A DNA stretch of 64,000 nucleotides, from contig VZTJ01003817.1 in NCBI GenBank assembly GCA_013397795.1, positions 1,054,001 to 1,118,000 on the forward strand, given 5' to 3'. Source of the stretch: Orthonyx spaldingii (lineage: Eukaryota; Chordata; Aves; Passeriformes; Orthonychidae). The position numbers were made by a program, and so were the translations under genes. The notes beneath the pieces were generated by a model. It worked only from the letters and a program-made list of their open reading frames with translations, was not told the DNA's origin and did not search any database. The stretch's first letter is position 1. Each line of letters starts with the position of its first letter. Positions 24,823 through 37,100 of this stretch are shown here, one piece after another.

Positions 24823-27800
24823 AAGAAATTATAGGGGTGGTTTTTATCTTATGAAGGGGTTAAAACAGCAAAGCAGTACTGTGAAACTGTGGAAGAAAAG
24901 AATTTTGAAACTACAAAATGCTCTCATGCATTACTGGTGTAGATATGTTCAAAAATGTATTAATGTGCTATACTTTATGGTAAAAAGTGGTACTGTTTCC
25001 CTTTTTCTACTATAAAAAGTCTATTTTGTCATGCATCTTACTGGATATTTTCATTAGAAGAAAACTGATAAGAAAGCCAGCTAGCTTTGGTATAGTCCTA
25101 TTTGGCTTGTGTGTAATTTTCAACAAATAATGTACAAAGACCTGTATGATGAATTGCATGAGAAAGGGTTGATGCCCACAAACCACTTTTTGCCATAACT
25201 GGCAAAAGCATTTTCTTGGTGAGATGTCAAGCTGGGTATTTTTAAGCTCCATTCCTTATTCATATACCCAGGGCTGCACTCAAACCAGTACTGTTTGCCT
25301 TTAGCCCACAGTAACATGGGCTGACCTCAAGCTCCACATCTTCACCCCTATACCAGACTCTTTAGTTGGAGGATTCTGTCACTTTGGCTATAGCTGTACC
25401 AGTAACAAAAGCTGTTATACCACCAATTCTGAGGGGTTTTTTCCCCTACATGTTAGTATTTAATTTATGTCTACAAATCTGTAGACTAAATGTTAACTAT
25501 TTCAAGTACATAAATGTATTATTTGATTTTGTATTATGTTAAAGTGCAGCCCACAGGAAACTATTTTTAAACAAGTGAGATAGAATTGGAAAACACAAAT
25601 AAATCCATGAAGTCTTTCGCTTCTAACATGATGGTTCAAATCCAGGCCAGATAGGTTGTATGAAAAATGTCTGAGTATTCGGGTGACTCCCCTGAATATA
25701 ACAGAAATGTTTACGTATTGGAAGTGAAGTGTGCTTTCAGGTTTCAATAGATGAGGCTGAAAACTGACTCTATTACTTATGGATACAGAAAATAATTACA
25801 CTGGTATGATTCTAGTCCTCAGTGACCAGCCTTGTTTATGTGACATTAATTAAGAACTTTGTTGGCAGTTTCTGCAGATAGGTCAAAACCTACGTAGGCA
25901 TGGCACTTTAGTTTTTCTACCACTATATCTTAGTCAAGTCAGAGCAGTAATCTGAAAAGTTATTTCTGGTTATACCCTAGCAGAGGATTTAATTTCCAGA
26001 CTGTTGAGGCAGCAGTCTCCATGAGCCTGAAATGCAAATGAAAAATGTAAGAGAATTTTTAGAAGGCTGTGCTAACTGCAGCTTTCCATGACAATTGCAG
26101 CAGACATAACTTTTATCTAAATCCAAGTTCTGTTTACAGCTGCATTTGCCCATCAATTATTTTATCAGCCCAAGACAGGTCAAAAACTTTGTCAGGATGT
26201 TGAGCAACCGATTGCTACACGAACAGCAATGCTTTAGTTTTGCAGCTATTGATGAATGTGAAGCAGAGTTAAAGTGCATTGTCACTTACGTCTGAAAGTT
26301 TTCCTGACATCAACAGTAGACTTGAACTTGGGATGAATCACAAGATGTACCAGAGTAAAAGCATCTCTGGGGACTGAAATGATAAATGTACTTTCTTCCA
26401 ACTTTACTCATTGGTGGTAGTGCCAAAAGATGATAATATATGCAGTGAATCACACCAGCTATAACTACAAAGGAAACATATTTCATGGCTGGCTAATTCT
26501 TAATTGATTCTGATGCTCTGGTCTAAAATAGAAAATAAAATATGCCATTGATCAAGAGTCTTGTGAAGTCCACACTTTATGCACATTTATGGATGCTATC
26601 CAGTGGATTTTCAATGAGAAAATGGTGTTACCAAGCCTCATTTCAGATCTGAATGAACAGAGTGAAATACAATGATTAGAAACTCTGAGAAGGGTTTTTA
26701 TTAATTTGATGGTGTCTCAGACTGTGGCCATAACAGCCACACTCGCTCAATAACAACAGCCGAACTGTGAGAGAAAGCAGGGCAGAAATGGGCCAAAATA
26801 GGAGGAGCAAGCAGAGTGGTCAAATCCAGGGGTGACTTATTTTCCACTCATGATAGTACAGCTTCTGTCTCCTCTAACATGAGAGATGACACTAAAAAAC
26901 CCGTTTAATGCCCTGGGTTTTGTAGATTAAAAAATGGAGAAAAAATCCCCTTATCTAGCCATTCACTAGCAAGAAAGTGGTGGGATTGGAGAAACTTTGG
27001 AACCAATGCAGCTGTATCCATTGTTCCCTTTCCCTTGGGGTAAAATGCATTTTTGTTTTTTGGTAACCCCATGTTATTTTCAACCCATATTTCATCTTTC
27101 ACAAAACAAATTAAGCTTGCTCTGTTCTCTGCAGGCAAGAACAAGATATGTGGAGAGCTTCTGTTGCGCTGGAGCAGAGACCTATTGCTGTGGCCTTTGT
27201 GAGGTTTGACAGGTCTCCACATTTATTTCTATGCCTTGATGAAGCTCGTCCCTACTTGTGAGGAATTGCTGATCAATACAGAATACCTGGATATTTTACA
27301 TTTATAGTATATCTGAAATAATATACTAGCACCTCTAGTCATGTGCACATTGGCATTAAGCACTGAGAAGTTTATCTTTTTGCTCTGAATATGATAGCAA
27401 TTCAAAGACGGTTAGAGATACCTGTTCTTTATGGGAAAACCATCTCAGTGTCATTAATTTTGGCGCCAAGAAGTAACACATCTCTGGCAATAGGTGAAGC
27501 AAAAGATGGGAGAAGGCTTTTCTGTCCTAAGGCTGAAAACTCTGTGCCACAAAAAATACTCCCTTGTGGAAATCTGAGGATGCAGCAAAGTCGCAAATTA
27601 CAGACACACAGAGCTTGAGATAAACAAAATTCAGTTCTTCAGTTTCAGTAAGTGAGGCTTTTGTCTTTGAGCTACTGTACGTGCTGGGCCAGGGAACAAG
27701 CGAAACGGGGGGAGGCGATCTCAGACGTAAAGCTCGCTTTGTTTCGGCTCGTATCTTCCCTGGAAGACAGGGCAGGGCGGTGTAACTCCGGATAAGCCAG

Positions 27801-27837
27801 CAGACCGTGCGGGTCGCGCCCCCGGGAGCCCTTNNNN

Positions 27838-27868
27838 GGCCGGGCCGGGCCGGGCCGGGCCGGGGCAG
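27838..27868. repeat. GGCCG/CCGGG pentanucleotide repeat beside a 4-N gap
   Basis: About five tandem GGCCG units directly follow four Ns at 27834-27837, some 280 bp upstream of the MTMR7 start codon. The true repeat length is unknown because of the Ns. Such G-rich tracts can form quadruplex structures and are commonly collapsed in assemblies. Confidence 0.85.
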
Positions 27869-28120
27869 GCGCGCAGCATCCCCGCCGCCGGGGCCGCATG
27901 GCAGCTGCTGGGGAGGTGGGGCCAGCCGCTGACCTGCCGGCATCGCCGCACGGGCACATCATCTGCCGGCGATAAGCCCTGCCTTCTTCCTTCCCATCTG
28001 CGCCGGAAAACGCCAGGAAAACTCAAAATGAGAAAATATCATTAAAAAAAATAATAATAATTTTTGTTTTAGCAGCGCGGCAGAGGAGGCCGGGGGGAGG
28101 CCAGGTGCGCAGGGCAGCGC

Positions 28121-28148
28121 ATGAGGAGCCGGGCCGGGCGCTGCGGCC
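28121..28148 (+). promoter_or_regulatory. Upstream ATG overlapping the MTMR7 start
   Basis: An ATG at 28121 lies 28 nt before the main ATG, in a different frame. Its frame continues through exon 1 and across the splice, and meets TAG within the first codons of exon 2, giving an overlapping upstream ORF of about 20 codons. Its context is weak (C at -3, A at +4) while the main ATG is strong, so leaky scanning would be expected. Its effect applies only if transcription starts upstream of 28121. Confidence 0.5.
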
Positions 28149-28172
28149 ATGGAGCACATCCGGATGCCCAAG
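28149..28172 (+). CDS. MTMR7: MTMR7 exon 1 coding part (residues 1-8)
   Basis: The exon reads MEHIRMPK and ends at a GTGGGT donor at 28173. The MEHIR start is the expected N-terminus of the MTMR6/7/8 group. The ATG has a strong context (G at -3, G at +4) and lies inside a CpG island, which fits a first exon. Phase 0 joins it to the GTG (Val) that opens exon 2. Its short coding part is easily missed by gene finders. The 5' untranslated part runs upstream to an undefined transcription start. Confidence 0.9.
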
Positions 28173-31100
28173 GTGGGTCCCGCCGGCGGCCCCGGCCGCG
28201 GCAGCATCCCCGCGGCCCCTCCTGCGGCCCGGCTCTGCTCCGGCCCAAAGCAGCCTTCCACCGCAGCCCTGCGGGCCTCTGCGGCCTTCCAGCTGATGCT
28301 GCGGGCTGCTTTTCGGCCGGTGTGCCCTAATACCTGCCCAAAAGGCCGGGAGGTGGGCGCGCTGCTCTGCGGTGTGGGCCGGGGATGTGTCGGGCTGCTC
28401 GTTCAGTGCCGCTGTTAACGCAGGCACTGCCCGTGAGCTGTAGGTGACCGAAATGGGAGCCGTGTATCTGCTTTTCAGGTGCCTTTGGTTTGCCCCAAGA
28501 CTCGGTGATGAGTGCATATTTGATCTTCAGCCGACGTAATCAGTCCTTTTCTATAGCTTTCTGAGCACGAGGCCTGTGTTTGTTAACAAAATTACCACCC
28601 AGCTCTAACAAAAAAGATACAGTTTTAACACATAAAAGATTTAGATTAAAAGTAATAATAAAAAAGTGAACCAGAGCAATATATTAATTTGAAATGGGTT
28701 GGGATATATTTTCATATGTATGTATGTATTTATTTATTTATTTATTAACCCAACTCCCTGAAATTAAGAATTTATTTGTATTTATTTATTATCAATATTT
28801 AATATGATGACATGAATTTGAGGTTAGGGCCGTGTTCTTCGTCTGTCTTTTTTGGCCTTCAGGTGTGAAGCTGTAAATCTATTAAGAAGACAGGCATTTA
28901 TAACAACTACCTTTCCCCTCATCTCATTTCATGATCTGTTATCTACCCTTTTGGGAAGGAAGAATTTCAGAGTAGTGTGACTATATCCTACTGCAGGTAG
29001 GATACAATCAGTGGAAGTTGTCTGAACAGATGCTTCTGATCATTTGCTGAAGAATGCTGAAAGCATGAATGAGAAAAATGTTGAAAACAAAATAAGGTAG
29101 AAGAATACCGTAAAAATAAATGGTTGTATTTGCTGTGAATGGAAAACCCAGGCAAGTCCCTGTTGCAGGCAATGGAAGCTTATCTGTTTTCTCTTCTACA
29201 ACCAGGTCCTGAAAATATTACTCTGCATATGTAAAACCCATTTCTGTATCTGATAGCATGAGAAGGCACTGTTCCAATGCCTCAGGTCACTGAAAATCTT
29301 AGTGTGAGGTGATTCTGCAGTCCTGAATCCTGGCAGTCTTTTACATTATAGCTATGCTAAAAGGTATCTGATATAATAGAGCAGTTTACGAGGCATGATT
29401 TAAAGGTACAAGGGGAACAAAAATCCTTTAAAATTTCCAACATAAATGTGGAAAATCAACACAAGTCACTACTGAAATGCTTCATCTCTCCAGTTACTCC
29501 TAAATACACTGGCAAATCAGTGTATCTACAGCTACCTAACAGAATTGATACTTCTGATTTTTTTTAACCCCTTCTGCTTAAAATCAGTAACCAGAACAGA
29601 GTTGGGGATTTTTTCTTTTGTTTTTACTGAATTTGGTTTTGATAATTTGGAATTGAACATTAAATGATTTCCAACGCCAGTAATGTAAAAATAGGTAAGG
29701 GAAAGCTCACAGTATCATGTGTTAGTCTCTGGTGTCACATTTCCTGATTCCTTATAATCTTGTCCTGAGAGAAATTTGAGAAGCGACTGCCCTGCTCTGC
29801 AAAGGCATTAATCTCAGAATAATGACGCTTTCCTTGGTTCACAAACCCAGCCAAATGGAAAATCAAGATAAATCCCATAATTAGCAAATTAATAAACTTA
29901 ATAATATCTGAAACCGAAATTCTTGGCCCAAGTGAAAGCTTTTTCTTCAAAGGGAGGTCTATATTACATGACAGCCATTAGGTCTCAGCAGTTGTTTTAA
30001 TTTTAAGTGAAGTATGACTGTAGTGATTTATGGTTCATAAATATTAAAATTAATCCAATAAAACATAACAGACATTAAAAAAGCAGAAGGTAATTCCATA
30101 CCAGTTGGATCAGTAGTTCATTAAGATCACTACTCTGTGTCAGAGTGAGAGAGGAGAGAGACCATTTAGACCTGGCCACATTCCGCAGCTTCTCAGCATC
30201 TACAGTTGTATTAGGGTCCAGCTGTCCCTAGTTCCGTTAGTGTCCCTTTGTGGAGCTCTCTGTGTGAGTTAGCCAGAGCTCCTTATAGACAGGCTGACAC
30301 TCTCTGGCTCCACGGGCTGCATGGAGACAAGTTCCAGAAGATTGTGGCTTTACAAAAATTACCTTCTTCAGTCTCTTAAAAAGTCCTGAGTATCTTCCTT
30401 CAGTATTCCTTCCTTCTAGCTTCAAGGATTAGTTCAGTAAAAATTCCATGTTCGCCTTATCCATGCCTTCACAGTAAATCTTGGTCACAACTCACCAGAT
30501 TCTGATAATTTCAGGGAAATGTCATGAATAACCCAAGACCTCTTTCCTGTGTTGAGTCCATTGTCCTGTAGATATGTTTTATGCTGTTTTTCCTGTAGGT
30601 ATTCTACTTTGTCTGTGTGTGTTGAAGCTCTTATGTGTCTCTTGGCCACACACTCTTTTGCAAGGCTCTTCCAGAGTAGGATTTCCCACTGCAAAAGCCA
30701 TTCTGGTGCTGTCCCAGTAGGCTGTGTGTACCCACCTGCTAACACTATTTAATGTGCTGACCACTATTGTTCTGTCTTTATACTCTTGGTAGAAAATAGG
30801 GTGCACACAATGTATGCCTGTATGAACATACATAAGCACTATATTTTCACAAGGTAAATGCCATCCTATGTATGAAGGCTGTAATTCAAGTACATTTAAG
30901 CATTGCAAACAGTCCCTCATTGCTAAATAGAATTATATATAACTCCCATACCCTTTTAAAAATTAACAATTAGTAAAACCACTGACTGACGTGAATTTGG
31001 ATTGAACAACAAGATGGTTTAGGATAGCTCTCCAAACCCAAAATATGACAAACAGCTCATAACATTTAGAAAAAAAGAAATCAGCAATACTTCTGAACAG

Positions 31101-34100
31101 TTTAGAAGCATGTTTTGTGAGCATGTTTTATGGCATGTGTGGCCATGGACAGGATGATAGATAGAGAGCTCTGTAGATATGTTCATTGGGCAACTTCGTG
31201 CACTGTAGCTAATCAGTTACTTTATTTTTTTGTAACTCTTCATATCATTTGTCTTTGTATATTGACAGCAGGCCTACTGAATGCGCCTTATAATAAAGAA
31301 CACATCATATTTATCTGTGGTGTTCTAGCTGTCTTCAGTGGACTTAGCCCAGAAATTGTTTGGCTCAGTGTTAACAGAATACTTGGGATGACTTGAGTTG
31401 CTTGAGTGCTTTCATTTTTGTGATGTTATGGTGAGGTATTTCCTTTCAATTATGCCTTTCTCAGGCAGGATATAAGATAGGCTCCCACATTAATGACAAA
31501 TCATTCTACCAGATTGTAGTGTTTTGAGTTTGTTCACTTGAGTTTTTTGGCTAAATGCCAGTATACTTACTAGATTTTATTTAATTTTTTTGTGAGATAA
31601 GGATTAGGAGTAGGTAAAGTAGGCTTAAACTTTAAAGAATATAAAGAGAGTTTATTAACAGACCTAAAAGGAAGGAAAAAAAAATTAAGAACTAGAACAA
31701 AAACGTCAAAACACTTTTGCTTTTCCCACTTCTCTATTTTTTTGCAATGACAATACAAAAAACACCACTTTGACTTTCAGTCAGTTTACCACTTCTAAAT
31801 TAGTCTTTTTTCAGTTCATTTAGGGAGAGGAGTTTTCTCGTTTTATCGTGTTGACTTCTCTACAAGAAATACAATTCTTATGGTTTTCAGCCTCACAACT
31901 AGCAGCCGCCCAGGAGAAAAAGATCTCTGCATGTTGTGGAATGTCCCTCCCACACCAGTAGCTTTTTCCCACTGCTACTACGGTGAGTTATGGCAGTTCA
32001 TGGGGTATTTTTTTGAAGGATGAGTTGTTTTACTACTGCAGCAAAGAAATCCCCTTCTTCTATGACTGGCAACGTAAATTTTCNNNNNNNNNNNNNNNNN
32101 NNNNNNNNNNNNNNNNNNNNNNNNNNNNNNNNNNNNNNNNNNNNNNNNNNNNNNNNNNNNNNNNNNNNNNNNNNNNNNNNNNNNNNNNNNNNNNNNNNNN
32201 NNNNNNNNNNNNNNNNNNNNNNNNNNNNNNNNNNNNNNNNNNNNNNNNNNNNNNNNNNNNNNNNNNNNNNNNNNNNNNNNNNNNNNNNNNNNNNNNNNNN
32301 NNNNNNNNNNNNNNNNNNNNNNNNNNNNNNNNNNNNNNNNNNNNNNNNNNNNNNNNNNNNNNNNNNNNNNNNNNNNNNNNNNNNNNNNNNNNNNNNNNNN
32401 NNNNNNAAAGTCTGAGCCAGGCAGAAGCAGTCAAGAGTCTCATTAGCCTCGCTCTGCGAAGCTGGCCTGGCCCGGAGCAAGGGCCCGGTTCTGCGAAGCT
32501 GACCCGGCCCAGAGGGAGCCGGCCCGGCCCCTGCCCGGCTCGGAGCAGGGTACCGGCTCTGCTCGCTGTAGTTAACATGTTTTGCCCAGCTGCATCAGAG
32601 CCGGAGAGCTCAGGCTGGGTCCTCCCCACGCTCAGCTGCACTGCTGCAAACTCCCTTCCAAACCTCCCCCCCTCCCCGCTCTGGAGGTGGGAGGGAAAGG
32701 GCAAAGGCCCAGTCTTACCAGAGAGAGAAGCACAGGACTTGCTTCTCTGGCAGCAACAGGACAGGAAAAAAGGGGGTTTTTTTCAGGTGTATCTCTTTTA
32801 AATATGGTTTTTTTCCTGGAGGTGGAACAACTTTTAATTAGATTATATACTTATCAATACTCAAAACTAGCTGGTCACTAGCTCTGTTTCCTAGGAAGCA
32901 AGGTGCATTGCTTCCTGCACCATAATTCACTTGCAAGACTGACCCTTCCTGGGTAAACCCACGACACAGATGTATTGCTTCACTGAACAAATTTCCAGCA
33001 TGTGTAAATGAGTTGTGTGTTTGCTTTTGTTTTCAATCTACTTTCCATAGTTCTTGCTTTTTTATAACATTTTATAACACATGTTCTTTTTCACAAAGTC
33101 TCCATCAGGAGACCGTTTTAATTTATATCCACAATGTAAATGGCAAAATATTTGTCCAGCTGCTTATCCAGGTCAATAGCAAAACTGAACCCAGCATGCC
33201 TAGTCTTTACTCTCCAATTACATGTTCTGGGTTGCTGGATCTCCACCTTTTTTTTTAAGCTAAGTTGGCATATTCTGCTACTCCTGTGTGCCTTCTGTTG
33301 AGATAAAATGTTGTATTATAGTTATGTTCTCCATATCCAAGCTACAATTCCTTTTGGAAAAGTTTGATTTATTTCAGTTATGTATAAAGGTGGCAGCAGT
33401 CCTGAGATGATATCAAGAAGTATATGTGGGGATGTGAACTGGTTGTTTCCTCCGCAAGCTGGGGAATGGAGTGCTGCAGGCACTTCACCATAGTACCAGA
33501 GTTTGGCGAAACTTTTATTTAATTTGCTACTTAGAAAAGGTAGAGGAAGTGAGGCTGGCATGGCCTTTGCCTTTTATTGGTATTTTGGGTCTTCAGGTTA
33601 CAGCAGACACATTACTGCAACCTCTTTTAAGTGCCAAGTTGATTTTCTGCTTTTCAAGTCTTGTGTGAAGTCTGTACTTTCCTCTAAGTATACAACTTAG
33701 AACAGTGTGTCTTACAATTCAGCTGGTGTTTTCTGATTCCATAACTGTTTTCTCACTTTACATCATGATTAAAAATTGTTTAGCCTGTTCTGGGTGCAGT
33801 AATGTTTAATGGCTTCAAATATGTCACTGTACTTCACTGCTTTAATCAAATGATGCATTAAAACATCTACACTAATCCTGGACACATTTAACTCTAATTT
33901 TATGAGTTACAGATTTTTTCCTTATTAATAAATCTTCCTTATTTAGAATGCAATGTAGTTTTCTTTGGGTTCTATTTATTCCATCTTTGTGCTATGAAAC
34001 TTTGAGCACAAATGATAAATTTAATACAAGAGGGCTTCATAGTATACTATGCCAGAAAATATTCTGTGGTTTGGCATTGAAGACTCGAGGTGGATAAAAT

Positions 34101-37100
34101 GAAAATAGGAACTGCAGAAAATATCCACATGTTGTGGGATTGGACTTGAAATACTTGTTTGGAATTTTGCTATAAATTTTTTTTTTTGAATTACAGTCAT
34201 CAAGCTACTTCTTATTAGTGTGAATTTTGATTTAAACAACATCTTGTAACAGCCATTATTCTCAAAATATTTAGTCAGAAATGGTCAGAAGATCACACAG
34301 ACTTCCATATTGTCAATAATGTGAGACTAAATAAAGAGGTAGCTGGATAAAGTCACAAAACAAGCTCTAAAAATCACGGGTAGTCATGTATTTTAATTTG
34401 TTGTCTTGGTATTTGTGTCTAAACCAGTAAGTCTAAACCTTATTGAACTTGAAAAATAGTGCCAAAAATCATTAAGACAGCATGTCTGCAGGGTGCTCTT
34501 TGATTTTTGTTTTTGCATAGTAGGAGACTGAGGTTGGAATGAAGGATTTGGGAAATTTGGCTTTGGGGTGGTCAAGGCTGAAATCTTTAGGCCTGCTGTT
34601 AATGGACCCAAGTGGGTGGTATTTGAGCTATTGATGTCCGTAAACTAGAGGAATGATCTATTTGCAATAGAAAATGCACACTGACATTTCCTGCTGTGCA
34701 GGTATACTCTGCTGAGAGAGACAGGTCCCTACCACCAGAAAAGGGAGTCCTACAAATCCATTTTTAATACAAATCTCTTGTGGCCTGCACAGCTGAACTG
34801 GCTTGGTACTGCTGCTCTAAATTAGGCTGCTGAACAGGACATAGTTTTAAAGTGAAACAGAAAAACCTGTATCAAATATAGGAGTTTAAAGATGTATTAC
34901 TTTTCAGTTTCCCTTGGTTGCATGCAGAATTCTTTCTACCTATATATCTTTTCAGAACCAAATCTAAACAAATTTAGCAAGTATACTAATATTTGCTACC
35001 TTGAGGAAGCCCTATTTTTCCTAAATTAAAGCTCTTAGATAGGTTTTTTAATAGAATGCACTTAGTTGCTCTCTTCTCCGTTTCTAGGTAAATGAAATCT
35101 AATACAGATTGAAAGAGAAAACTTTATATATGAGCATTGTGTTACAATGTTGACACCATATTGCAATGCTCTGTGCTCTTGTAGTAGGTTCCTGTTTACT
35201 GCTCCCACTACACAGCTGCTGCTCAGGTATATCTGGTAATGTGGTGGTGACCTAACTCTTTTTATAGATCTTAGCAGACAATAATTTCTTTTTCTTAAGC
35301 CAAATTATTAGGTAGTTTGATCTCTGTCTTGCTGTTATGAACCATTCCTTATTCTTTTTTCAGCTCTTTCCCAGTATTTCCATTTCACTTTAGTCCTGTA
35401 GTAAATTAAACTTGTTTAGATTTTTCTTGAATATTTTCCCCCATCTTGCCAGGTTTGTCTGGAGGAAACTTTTTGCAATGCATATCTTAAGGTCTCTTTG
35501 CTTAAATTTAGTGATTTACTTTTGGCTTTGTTTGAGTTTTTTGACATATGCAACCATCTAACTTCATAGACTGATTGTGCATTATTTTACTGCACTTGGG
35601 AAATCTATTTGGAGATGGAAATATAAAAAAGGAGCATGGATCAAGTACAGTTTTTATGATTCTTATGAAATAGAATAGAAACCACATTAAAAGGCAGCAT
35701 CAATTAGCAATTCAGTTTTCTTTTATTCTTGTTTCAAGATCATGCAAAAAAGATCACTTATTGTATATTTTGTTTAACAAGTACAACACTACTATCTTTG
35801 TGTTGAAAAAAAAAGTAATAGAATTTGGTCTTTTATATGTCATCTTTTTTCACTCTCAGAAATTATGCTAAACACATGGATAGCTGGGGTCAACCAGGGT
35901 GAAGAAAGCGCAAATATTCCACTTGGCCTCAAACCGTACCAGCTGTGCTCCTTTTTTCTCATTAGGCTCAGGCTTTTGGCTTTCACAAGCTCTTCACTTA
36001 GCTTTTGTGTGCCTGCAGTGCTGAGGTCAGTCAAAGTCCTGTCACGAATTCCCAGGATTCAGTTTCTTCTTGCTTTTACTCATGTGTGTAACATCATAAG
36101 GAAGGGAAGGCAGCAGAAATCCCTGGTCACTCTAGGAGCCCAAGGGGATGGACAAGTAGAAGCCTTTTTTAGGACTAAGTGTGTGCCCCTAGGGCCCAGC
36201 CCAGTTCCTTGGCTTTGGGTCAACATTTTCAGCAGCAGAAGCCTTTGTGAAAGTGGCCTTTCTTTACCCTTGAAGAATTACTGAAACTCATTTGTACAGT
36301 CGAATTTCAAGGTACTATATCAGCTTTTATATGAAACTTGCTTTCACAGGTTGTTGTAGAGGAACGAATTTTAACTGTCTGAACAACAGAGAAGCTCCTG
36401 AGGATGTGGCCTGAGTGAGGACATTCCCTGGTTACCTTTAATTGGCAGCTTTCTCCTGTCTGGGAGGGTTTTCTGGCCTTTTTCCTTCTTGTGATAAGGA
36501 CTTAGGGGGGACGAATTAGTCAAGGTTCCTCCTAAAGGAATGGGGAACACTTGGTGATATGGGAGCTGATCTCTTCTGTTCTTGTCTGACAAATGGATTT
36601 TCAGCTTCTTCAAGATGCTCAGTGATAATGGGCAGGTCAGTGATGACCATGGCAGAACTGGCTGTTCAAGTGTCTTCTACATCAGGTTAGCTAATGCATA
36701 GGAAGCAAACACATAGACTTAAGACCTATGTAGTGAGAACAAAATTCTTCAAGATGATTTTTCATCATTCAAAATTTCATTTTATTTGAAAATCCTACAG
36801 TAGAGACCGTTTTGTGTCAGATAGCATCTCTGTGCTGCACATGAGCTTTGCTGTGACAGGAAGTAAAGCGATGTGGAGAGGTGTGGGACTGAGTTTTGCT
36901 CCAGTTCTGGCCAATCTGCCATACAGTTTTGCTTCTGTTTCCTTTCCCTGCTCAATCGGAGCCCACAGTCAGAACCGATCCTGCATTTATCTTAAAAAGC
37001 TTTCTCATGTTGAACTGTGAATGACCTGAAATAGTAGCAGTAACTTCTGCACTGTTTTGCAATGCTGACATGTTTGGAGACACTGAAATAGCTTAAAGAA

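Larger units (their letters stand above)
3641..27679. other. Intergenic region left of MTMR7
   Basis: About 24 kb with no recognisable gene. It contains the CR1 copies, one LTR, microsatellites and inverted repeats listed separately. Short open frames throughout (for example 10269-10676 + and 20503-20880 -) show no known domain. ATGCAAAT octamers at 16141 and 26032 are single motifs without support. Confidence 0.7.
27680..28440 (+). promoter_or_regulatory. CpG island and presumed MTMR7 promoter/5' UTR
   Basis: A sharp rise in G+C and CpG in an otherwise AT-rich region surrounds MTMR7 exon 1. I see no clear TATA box, as is usual for CpG-island promoters. The transcription start cannot be placed from sequence alone. 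The island is interrupted by four Ns at 27834-27837 next to a GGGCC-type repeat. Confidence 0.75.

Noticed and set aside
27527..28517. Antisense frames across the MTMR7 promoter and exon 1
   Set aside because: These are GC-rich shadows of the CpG island, several crossing Ns.
30237..30920. Three consecutive antisense frames in intron 1 that look like a decayed protein
   Set aside because: They are in different frames and I could not match them to any known element or protein.
31130..31396. 88-codon + frame with hydrophobic segments resembling a small membrane protein
   Set aside because: It has no recognisable family and no splice sites, and hydrophobic chance frames are common in AT-rich DNA.
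31983..32801. Frames up to 272 codons
   Set aside because: More than a hundred residues are Ns from an assembly gap; the rest is GC-rich sequence without a domain.
35865..36284. 139-codon + frame in intron 1
   Set aside because: It has no domain or repeat signature and the flanks are plain intron; a chance frame is more likely.
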